A program made the translations under genes and the position numbers. Shown here piece after piece: positions 57,661-64,000 of a DNA stretch of 64,000 nucleotides. The stretch spans positions 1 to 64,000 of the forward strand of contig NZ_KZ984574.1 of the NCBI RefSeq assembly GCF_003574445.1, read 5' to 3'. Each line of letters begins with the position of its first letter. The first letter of the stretch is position 1. The notes under the pieces were generated by a model that was given only the letters and a program-made list of their open reading frames with translations, had not been told where the DNA came from and made no database searches. Source of the DNA: Streptomyces sp. YIM 130001 (GTDB lineage: Bacteria; Actinomycetota; Actinomycetes; Streptomycetales; Streptomycetaceae).

Positions 57661-58371
57661 ATGCGCACCCTCACCGCTCGCGTCAAGCAACCGACCCCCG
57701 CCGAACGCGTCCACTCCATCCTGTCCGCCGCGCAGTCGATGACCGTCATCACCGACGGCACCCACCGAGCAGTCCACCGCCTCGACAACTCGGGGGCCAT
57801 GGGGCACATTCACCTGCACCCACCGCTCGACGAACCGTCGGTGCACACGGCAGCACACTCCCGCACGCCGGTACGCCTGGAGTTCACGGACATCGCACCC
57901 ACCTCGGTCCGCGACCGGATCCGCGCCCGCCTCACCGTCACAGGTCTCCTGTGCGAGCCGTACGCGGATGACGAACCGGAGGGCACCTGCATGGAGTTCG
58001 GGCAGGCCATGCTCCGGGACGCCGAGGGCCGCCACTTCGTCACCCTCGACGACCTGAGTCGCACGGCGCCGGACCCCCTGGCGGCCCACGAGTCGGTCAT
58101 GCTGACCCACCTCCTGGACAGCCACCGCGAACTCATTCCGCTGCTCGTCCGACTCGTCCGACCCCGCCCCTCGAAAGGCATGCTGCGCGCGATCCCGCTC
58201 GCCATGGACAGGTACGGCCTGACGTTGCGACTGGAATACCCCGAGGCGCACGCGGACGTCCGGCTCCCCTTCGCCACACAGGTACGGAGCGCCGAGGAGG
58301 CCGGCCCACGGATCCGCGGACTGCTCGCTGCCGCCCGCCGCGCCTCCCATCGCAATCACCTGGGAGCCTGA
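57661..58371 (+). CDS. iron-regulated DUF2470 protein (HugZ-like haem handling)
   Basis: Protein of 236 aa. The N-terminal half is a split-barrel flavin-reductase-like fold (about 1-150; PVRLEFTDIAPTSVRDRIRA). The C-terminal DUF2470 domain (about 155-235) reads AIPLAMDRYGLTLRLEYPEA and DVRLPF, a layout shared with HugZ-type haem-degrading or haem-utilisation proteins. GGAG lies seven bases before the ATG. The iron box makes it part of the iron-starvation response; haem breakdown is inference from the family. Confidence 0.85.
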   Translation: MRTLTARVKQPTPAERVHSILSAAQSMTVITDGTHRAVHRLDNSGAMGHIHLHPPLDEPSVHTAAHSRTPVRLEFTDIAPTSVRDRIRARLTVTGLLCEPYADDEPEGTCMEFGQAMLRDAEGRHFVTLDDLSRTAPDPLAAHESVMLTHLLDSHRELIPLLVRLVRPRPSKGMLRAIPLAMDRYGLTLRLEYPEAHADVRLPFATQVRSAEEAGPRIRGLLAAARRASHRNHLGA

Positions 58372-58518
58372 TCCGAAGCGCGGAGGTGAACTCCCTCCCC
58401 GACAGTCTGCGCACTCCCTGACCAGACCCCTGCGCGGTGCCATGTCAGGCGGTTGCGAGCGAGATCTCGGTGGACCTGACGGGAGGGCGGCCCTGCCGGA
58501 CGGCCCGGTGGCCGATCC

Positions 58519-59373
58519 TTACAGCACCCCCGCGTCCCGCGCCGTCCACACCGACGGGATCAGCGGGCGGTAGCCCAGCTCGTGACGGATGCGGGTCGTC
58601 GACATCACGCCGTGCCAGGGGTCCGTGGTGTCCCGGTCACTCACCTCCTGCGGCACCGGCAGATCGTGGAACTGGAAGAGGTCGACGGTGGTGACCGGGG
58701 CGTCGTCGGCGATGTTGTAGACGCCTTGCGCGCCGGGTGTGTACAGCAGCCGCCGCAGGCCCTGCGCCACATCCACGTGATGGCCCATGTGCAGGCGCTG
58801 CATGGCGGGCCAGTTCGGCGCCCACTTCATCACCTCGGTCAGATGGGGGTCCCCCTCGCCGTACACGAACGGCAGCCGCCCGATGCGGAGGTCGTCGAGG
58901 CCGTCCAACTCCCCGAGCGCCCGCTCGGCCTCCCACTTGGACTCCGGGTAGGCTCCCCAGAGGTGAGTGCCCGGCACCGTCTCGTCGCTCTCGACCATCG
59001 CCCGGCCCCGGCCCGCGCCGTACACGAGTCCCGTGCTGACCTGTACGAACCTCCGCACTCCGGAGGCCGCCGCGGCCCGACCGAGCTCGATGGCCGCGTC
59101 CCGGTTGATCGACCACGCCTCCTCGTCCGGCACCCCGCGGAACGCGGCGGCGACGTTCACCACCGCGTCCACGCCGGCCGTCGCCTTGCCGAGCACCTCC
59201 ACATCGCGCAGATCGCCGACAAGTACCTGAGCGCCGAGCCCGGCGAACCGCTCGCCGCGCGCCGCGTCCCGGACCAGGACCCGCACCTCGTCGCCCGGCG
59301 GCGCGCTCTGCAGCAGCCTCGGCACGAACCGCCGCCCGACCTGCCCCGTAGCTCCCGTCACCAATGTCAGCAT
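58519..59373 (-). CDS. NAD(P)-dependent epimerase/dehydratase family protein
   Basis: Extended SDR-like protein of 284 aa with TGATGQVGRR (residues 6-15), VSTGLVYG and the catalytic YPESK (Tyr-X3-Lys, about 142-146). The substrate is unknown; nucleotide-sugar epimerase or atypical reductase are both possible. GAGGAGGCAGCC precedes the ATG at 59373. It diverges from an XRE regulator with a perfect dyad between them, so it is probably that regulator's target. Confidence 0.88.
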   Translation of the reverse strand: MLTLVTGATGQVGRRFVPRLLQSAPPGDEVRVLVRDAARGERFAGLGAQVLVGDLRDVEVLGKATAGVDAVVNVAAAFRGVPDEEAWSINRDAAIELGRAAAASGVRRFVQVSTGLVYGAGRGRAMVESDETVPGTHLWGAYPESKWEAERALGELDGLDDLRIGRLPFVYGEGDPHLTEVMKWAPNWPAMQRLHMGHHVDVAQGLRRLLYTPGAQGVYNIADDAPVTTVDLFQFHDLPVPQEVSDRDTTDPWHGVMSTTRIRHELGYRPLIPSVWTARDAGVL

Positions 59374-59442
59374 GGCTGCCTCCTCGTAGTCGTCGCCATG
59401 TCTGCCAGCGTGTACGAGCGGCTGCGGCGGCGGGAGAGACGC

Positions 59443-59475
59443 GGTTATCCAGGGACCGGCGCTCCCTGGATAACC
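59443..59475. promoter_or_regulatory. perfect 13-bp dyad between the epimerase and XRE genes
   Basis: GGTTATCCAGGGA-N7-TCCCTGGATAACC is perfectly symmetrical. Read in either direction it contains TTATCC and, 18 bases on, GATAAC, so it may hold both promoters and the operator of the XRE protein. Confidence 0.75.
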
Positions 59476-59501
59476 GGCCGGGTGCGAGGGATCCTGGAAA
59501 C

Positions 59502-60332
59502 ATGGACCGAACGGAACTCGCCGACTACCTGCGCCGCGCCCGTACCCGGCTGACTCCCGGCGACGTAGGTCTGAAAGCAGGCCCGCGACGCCGCACCCCG
59601 GGCCTGCGCCGCGAGGAGGTGGCGCAGCTCGCCGGTATGTCCACGGACTACTACACGCGTCTGGAACAGCGCCGCGGCTCGCACCCGTCGCGGCAGATGC
59701 TCACCGCACTCGCCCGCGCCCTGCAGCTCACGGACGTCGAGCGCGATCACCTGTTCCACCTGGCGGGCGAGGAGCCGCCCCGGCGCGGCAGTTCCTCGGA
59801 ACACGTCCGCCCCGGACTGCTGCTGATTCTGGACCGGCTGCACGATCTCCCGGCATCGGTGATGAGCGACTGGGGCGAGATGCTCGCCCAGAACACGATG
59901 TCAGTGGCCCTGGCCGGGGACCACACCGGGAAGAACCTCGTTCGCCGCTGGTTCCTGGTGCGAGAGGCACGGGATCTGGCACCGCCGGAGAAGCACGAGC
60001 AGCACTCCCGCGCACACGTGGCGAGCCTCCGGGCGGTGACCACGGCCCGCCCCGACGACCCGGGCCCGGCCGCCCTCGTGGCCGAGCTCCGTGCCGAGTC
60101 GGCGGAGTTCGACGCACTGTGGGCGGAGCACGACGTCGTGGTGCGCCGTCCGTCGCCGAAGCGGTTCCTGCACCCTGTGGTCGGACTCCTCGACCTCGAC
60201 TGCGAGGTACTGCTCAGTGACGGTCACAGCCAGCAGCTCGTCGTGCACTCGGCCCGGCCCGGCACGCAGACGTACGAACGGCTCGAGTTGCTGCAAGTCG
60301 TCGGTCTTCAGGACCTGACCCCGAGCCTGTAG
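59502..60332 (+). CDS. XRE family regulator with MmyB-like ligand domain
   Basis: Regulator of 276 aa. The helix-turn-helix is in residues about 10-75 (TPGLRREEVAQLAGMSTDYY to RLEQRRGSHPSRQML). The C-terminal MmyB-like PAS/LBD domain spans about 100-270 (ASVMSDWGEMLAQNTMSVAL; RRPSPKRFLHPVVGLLDLDC). Proteins of this type bind fatty acids or similar ligands and control divergent oxidoreductases. No Shine-Dalgarno is seen before the ATG. Its own operator is the dyad just upstream. Confidence 0.9.
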   Translation: MDRTELADYLRRARTRLTPGDVGLKAGPRRRTPGLRREEVAQLAGMSTDYYTRLEQRRGSHPSRQMLTALARALQLTDVERDHLFHLAGEEPPRRGSSSEHVRPGLLLILDRLHDLPASVMSDWGEMLAQNTMSVALAGDHTGKNLVRRWFLVREARDLAPPEKHEQHSRAHVASLRAVTTARPDDPGPAALVAELRAESAEFDALWAEHDVVVRRPSPKRFLHPVVGLLDLDCEVLLSDGHSQQLVVHSARPGTQTYERLELLQVVGLQDLTPSL

Positions 60333-60392
60333 GAGAGGCACGGCGGCTCCGTTCACGGGAATGCGGTGCCGACCGGGCCTCCGTGCGGACGC

Positions 60393-60426
60393 CCGGCCAG
60401 AACCTGTGTCTGAAGCTCCTGGCCGG
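60393..60426. terminator. possible terminator between the XRE and adhE genes
   Basis: An 8-bp stem (CCGGCCAG 60393-60400 with CTGGCCGG 60419-60426) has an 18-base loop in the 156-base convergent gap. It is weaker than the other stems in the window. Confidence 0.4.
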
Positions 60427-60488
60427 ACCACGGACCTCACCCGGCCGCGCACGCGCGAGAAGCCGTCGGGGACGGTCACCGCGTCGAG

Positions 60489-63080
60489 TCAGACCTGTGC
60501 CTTCTTCTCCGTGCCGTAGAAGGCCTGCTTCATGAGGGATTCGATGTCGCCGAGCATCGGCATCCGCGGGTTCGCGGGAGCGCACTGGTCGGCGTAGGCG
60601 TTGCGGATCTGCTGCGGCAGCGCGGAGAGGAACTCCTCCTCCGCCACACCCGCTTCGGCGAACGACGCCGGGATCCCGCACCGCGTGCGCAGGTCTTCGA
60701 CCGCTGCGGCGTAGGACTCGACCCCCTCCTCGGGGGTGGCGGCGGGCAGCCCGAGTGTCTGCGCGATCTGCTGCAGTCGCTCGGCGGCCTGGTAGGTCTC
60801 GGCCTTCGGCCAGGGTGTGGCCTTGCCGGTGACGGTGCCGTTGTGGCGGATGACGTGCGGCAGGAGCAGGGCGTTGGTACGGCCGTGGGGGACCTTGAAG
60901 GTGTTGCCCAGCGTGTGCGCCATCGCGTGCACGAGCCCCAGGAAGGAGTTGGCGAAGGCCATCCCCGCGACCGTCGAGGCGTTGTGCATCCTCTCGCGCG
61001 CCTCGGGGTCGTCGGCGCCGTTGGCCACGCAGCGCTCCAAGTTCCCGAAGACCAGCTTGATCGCCTGCAGGCAGAGGCCGTCGGTGTAGTCGCTGGCGTA
61101 GACCGAGAGGTACGCCTCGGTGGCGTGGGTGAGCGCGTCGAAGCCCGAGTCGGCGGTGACGTGCGGGGGCAGGGTCTTGGTCAGTGTCGGGTCGACGATG
61201 GCCACGTCCGGAGTGAGGGCGTAATCCGCCAGCGGGTACTTCTGGGCGGCCACCGGGTCGGAGATCACCGCGAACGGCGTGACCTCGGAGCCGGTCCCGG
61301 AAGTGGTCGGGACGGCGACGAGCTTGGCCTTCTCGCCCAGCTTCGGGAACGTGTAGGTGCGCTTGCGGATGTCGAAGAACTTCTCCTTCGTGTCCGCGAA
61401 CGCGACCTCGGGGTGCTCGTAGAGGAGCCACATGACCTTGGCGGCGTCCAGTGGTGAGCCGCCGCCGAGCGCGATGATGGTGTCCGGCTGGAAGTCCCGC
61501 ATGCGGGCGGCACCGGCCTCGACGGTTCCGAGTTCGGGGTTCGGCTCGATGTCGTCGATGACCTGTACGGTGACGGCCCCTCGGCGGCCGCCCAGGATGT
61601 CGGTGACTCGGCGCAGGACTCCGAGTTCGCCCATCGCCTTGTCCGTGACGACGGTGACCTTGCGCATGCCCTCCATCTCGCCGAGGTAGCGCAGCGAGTT
61701 CCGCTCGAAGTAGATCCGCGGCGGGACCTTGAACCACTGCATGTTGGTGTTCCGCCGGCCCACCCGCTTGATGTTGAGCAGGTTCACCGCGGAGACGTTG
61801 CTGGAGACGGAGTTGCGGCCGTACGACCCGCAGCCGAGGGTGAGCGAGGGCAGGAAGGCGTTGTAGACGTCCCCGATGCCTCCGAAGGTGGACGGGGCAT
61901 TGACGATGACGCGGATCGCCTTGACCCGCTTGCCGAACTCCTCGGCCAGCTCCTCGTCCTCGGTGTGGATCGCAGCGGAGTGGCCGAGTCCGCCCAACTC
62001 CACCATCCGTTCGGCGAGTTGGATGCCTTCGTTCGTCGTGGCCGCCTCGAGGACGGCGAGCACCGGCGAGAGCTTCTCACGGGTGAGCGGCTCCTGCGGC
62101 CCGACCGAGCCGACTTCGGCGGCGAGGACGAGGGTGCCGTCGGGGACGCCGAAGCCTGCCTGCTGGGCGATCCAGGAGGCGGGTTTGCCGACGACCGCGG
62201 CGTTGAGCTTCCCACCGGGGAAGACGAAGTCCTCCAGGAGCGCCTTCTCCTCGACCGTGACGAAGTACGTCTGCAGTCGGCGCATCTCGGCGATGCCGCG
62301 TCCGTAGACCTCGGTGTCGAGGATGACCGCCTGCTCGGAGGCGCAGATCATGCCGTTGTCGAAGGCCTTGGAGAGCACCACGTCGTGGATGGCGCGGTCC
62401 AGCTTCGCGGTTCTGGTCACGTAGGCGGGTACATTGCCGGCGCCGACGCCGAGGGCCGGCTTTCCGCAGGAGTACGCGGCCTTGACCATCGCGTTGCCGC
62501 CGGTGGCGAGGATCAGCGCTACTCCGTCGTGGTTCATCAGAGCGCCGGTGGCTTCGACGGAGGGGTGCTCGATCCACTGCACGCAGTGCGCGGGGGCGCC
62601 GGCGTCCATCGCGGCGTCGCGGACGATACGGGCCGCTTCCGCGCTGGAGCGCTGGGCCGACGGGTGGAAGGCGAAGACGATGGGGTTGCGGGTCTTCAGG
62701 GCGATGAGCGCCTTGAAGACCGTCGTCGAGGTGGGGTTGGTCACCGGGGTGAGAGCGGCGACGACACCGACCGGCTCGGCTATCTCGGTGATGCCGTTCA
62801 GTTCGTCATGGCCGATGACGCCGACGGTCTTCAGGCCGCGCAGCGAGTGGGAGACGTGCTCGCAGGCGAAGAGGTTCTTGACCGCCTTGTCCTCGAAAAG
62901 ACCCCGGCCAGTCTCCTCGACGGCCAGCTCGGCGAGCGTCCCGTGGGCGGCGAGTGCCGCGAGCGAGGCCTGGCCGACTATGCGGTCCACCTCGGCCTGG
63001 TCGAGCGAACCGAAGTCCCCAAGCGCCTTGCCGGCTGCTTCGACGAGCGCTTCGACGTGGGTTTCCGCTTCCGTTGCCAC
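60489..63080 (-). CDS. adhE: bifunctional acetaldehyde-CoA/alcohol dehydrogenase
   Basis: Fusion enzyme of 863 aa that reduces acetyl-CoA to acetaldehyde and then ethanol, using two NADH. The N-terminal aldehyde dehydrogenase half has the catalytic Cys in NGMICASEQAV and ends near residue 430. The iron-dependent alcohol dehydrogenase half has the NAD loop GGGSPLDAAK and metal ligands in DALTHATEAY and GLVHAMAHTLGNTFKVPHG. The GTG at 63080 follows GGAGGTGGCCCC. It is full length. A Rex operator lies directly upstream, matched to that of pflB, so AdhE would use PflB-made acetyl-CoA to re-oxidise NADH. Confidence 0.96.
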   Translation of the reverse strand: MATEAETHVEALVEAAGKALGDFGSLDQAEVDRIVGQASLAALAAHGTLAELAVEETGRGLFEDKAVKNLFACEHVSHSLRGLKTVGVIGHDELNGITEIAEPVGVVAALTPVTNPTSTTVFKALIALKTRNPIVFAFHPSAQRSSAEAARIVRDAAMDAGAPAHCVQWIEHPSVEATGALMNHDGVALILATGGNAMVKAAYSCGKPALGVGAGNVPAYVTRTAKLDRAIHDVVLSKAFDNGMICASEQAVILDTEVYGRGIAEMRRLQTYFVTVEEKALLEDFVFPGGKLNAAVVGKPASWIAQQAGFGVPDGTLVLAAEVGSVGPQEPLTREKLSPVLAVLEAATTNEGIQLAERMVELGGLGHSAAIHTEDEELAEEFGKRVKAIRVIVNAPSTFGGIGDVYNAFLPSLTLGCGSYGRNSVSSNVSAVNLLNIKRVGRRNTNMQWFKVPPRIYFERNSLRYLGEMEGMRKVTVVTDKAMGELGVLRRVTDILGGRRGAVTVQVIDDIEPNPELGTVEAGAARMRDFQPDTIIALGGGSPLDAAKVMWLLYEHPEVAFADTKEKFFDIRKRTYTFPKLGEKAKLVAVPTTSGTGSEVTPFAVISDPVAAQKYPLADYALTPDVAIVDPTLTKTLPPHVTADSGFDALTHATEAYLSVYASDYTDGLCLQAIKLVFGNLERCVANGADDPEARERMHNASTVAGMAFANSFLGLVHAMAHTLGNTFKVPHGRTNALLLPHVIRHNGTVTGKATPWPKAETYQAAERLQQIAQTLGLPAATPEEGVESYAAAVEDLRTRCGIPASFAEAGVAEEEFLSALPQQIRNAYADQCAPANPRMPMLGDIESLMKQAFYGTEKKAQV

Positions 63081-63097
63081 GGGGCCACCTCCAGAGT

Positions 63098-63125
63098 TCG
63101 TGAAAGTTTTCACAAGCTCAGCGTA
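63098..63125 (-). promoter_or_regulatory. adhE promoter -10 and Rex operator
   Basis: On the minus strand TTGTGAAAACTTTCACGA (63098-63115) fits TTGTGAA-N4-TTCACAA with one mismatch. It lies four bases after a TACGCT -10 element (63120-63125) and 17 bases before the start codon. Confidence 0.85.
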
Positions 63126-63215
63126 GCACCATTTCTGCACAAAACGGGTGGTGGAGGCCAGGGCAGGGGACGCCCTCCGCCATGTCCGCCGGTGCGGGGA
63201 CTCGCAGTCCTCGGT

Positions 63216-64000
63216 TCAGTCCTCCCGCGGTGTGGTGGGCGGGTGGTTCCCGGGAGCATCGGTCTCGCGAGGCAGCTCGAGTACGACCAGCGCGCCGCCG
63301 TCCACCGCGTTGTGGAAGGTGAGTTGGGCATCGAGCACGCGGGCCTGCCCGGTGGCGATGGTCAGGCCGAGGCCGTGGCCGGTGCCTCGGGCCGGGGCAG
63401 CGGTGCGGAAGCGTCGGGGCCCGTGGGTGAGCAGATCGTCCGGGAAGCCCGGGCCGTGATCGCGAATCGTGATGCGGTGGTCGTCGGTGGTGACTTCGAT
63501 CGGTGGGTGCCCGTGGCGGGCCGCGTTGGCGAGCAGGTTGGCCACGATGCGTTCCAGTCGGCGCGGGTCGGTCCGGACCACCGGGACCTCGTCGCTCTCC
63601 GTTTCCCGGCGGGGACGTGCGCTTTCGCCGGTGCGCGTGGTGTCCGCCAGGACCACGTGATCACTGTCGAGATCGTGGTCGCGAACGGTGCGTGCCACAG
63701 CTGTGGCGACGAGGTCGGGCAGGTGGACGGACTCGCGTTCGGCGTGCTCCACGCCCGCGTCCAGACGGGAGATCTCCAGCAAGTCCTCCACCAGGTGGCG
63801 CAGGGCTTGGGCGCGGTCGCGGGTCAGTTCGGCGCCGAAGCTGTCGTCGAGGAGTTCACAGGCGGCGACCAGGCCGGCGACCGGCGTGCGCAGTTCGTGT
63901 GCGACGTCAGCGGTGAAGCGTTGTTCGCCGGCGACTCGTTCGGCCAGCGCGACGGCCATGTCGTGGACTGCGCGCCCCAGTTCGGCGGCCTCGTCATGAC
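63216..64000 (-). CDS. sensor histidine kinase, C-terminal part (cut by window edge)
   Basis: The visible 260 residues start in the end of a HAMP-like linker (ELGRAVHDMAVALAERV), then HisKA with DVAHELRTPVAGLVAACELL (phospho-His in AHELR), and an HATPase domain (NLLANAARHG; RDHGPGFPD; GTGHGLGLTIATG). The ATG at 63959 is internal to the gene, not its start, because the frame stays open to the edge. Sensor and membrane parts lie outside, as may the response regulator. It is on the same strand as adhE, 135 bases upstream, but adhE has its own Rex promoter. Confidence 0.9.
   Translation of the reverse strand, partial: HDEAAELGRAVHDMAVALAERVAGEQRFTADVAHELRTPVAGLVAACELLDDSFGAELTRDRAQALRHLVEDLLEISRLDAGVEHAERESVHLPDLVATAVARTVRDHDLDSDHVVLADTTRTGESARPRRETESDEVPVVRTDPRRLERIVANLLANAARHGHPPIEVTTDDHRITIRDHGPGFPDDLLTHGPRRFRTAAPARGTGHGLGLTIATGQARVLDAQLTFHNAVDGGALVVLELPRETDAPGNHPPTTPRED

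Overview
The window reads as chromosomal DNA of a Streptomyces or very close relative. G+C is high throughout and third codon positions are strongly G/C. GTG (and one TTG) starts follow GGAGG-type ribosome binding sites. Actinomycete markers are present: SepH, CutRS, DUF3159, DUF3710, DUF3093, DUF4193, an iron-sulfur ferrochelatase, a DasR-like operator and a DmdR1/IdeR-type iron box. From memory, the order of the left 27 kb matches the S. coelicolor segment containing cutRS (SCO5862-5863) and sepH (SCO5855). No rRNA, tRNA, CRISPR array, insertion sequence or prophage gene was seen.

Positions 1-27,000, conserved core. The first 276 bases are the start of rpoA, oddly not preceded by ribosomal-protein genes. 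Next comes a TrmA-type RNA methyltransferase and a potassium group: a KimA-like K+ transporter, divergent from two TrkA-type RCK proteins, and after DUF3159 and OB-fold genes an orphan KdpDE pair with no kdpFABC here. A lone MacB/LolD-like ABC ATPase follows. DUF3710, dut and a thioesterase form one tightly packed unit. Then come DUF3093, an unnamed protein, DUF4193, cutRS, an inositol-monophosphatase-like gene with ferrochelatase, an MFS/FAD-oxidase pair, a threonine-motif membrane protein, sepH and a rhodanese.

Positions 27,000-38,000, accessory enzymes: VOC proteins, a secreted peptidoglycan-binding protein, a Tat-exported GH78 alpha-L-rhamnosidase flanked by LacI-type operators, a three-domain MOSC/reductase/ferredoxin protein, an erythromycin-esterase-like protein with altered active-site residues, and a divergent SDR/TetR pair with tandem 18-bp operators.

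Positions 38,000-64,000 hold the most striking system. A complete glycyl-radical pyruvate formate-lyase (pflB, with Cys-Cys and Gly-radical motifs) and its activase (pflA) lie 20 kb from a bifunctional AdhE. Both units carry near-identical Rex operators followed by the same box-SD-start layout, so they form a redox-controlled mixed-acid/ethanol fermentation module in a normally aerobic lineage. pflB also has an unexplained array of 11-bp direct repeats upstream. Between the two units are a GntR-TetR fusion regulator with an FAD monooxygenase, a DasR-type chitinase, and a LacI-controlled glycan locus (ABC importer, GH130, PL8 lyase) whose two transcription units share one operator sequence. Next come a MerR/SDR pair, a PEP-mutase-family enzyme, an iron-box-controlled DUF2470 protein and an XRE/epimerase pair with a perfect dyad. 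The window ends inside a sensor histidine kinase.
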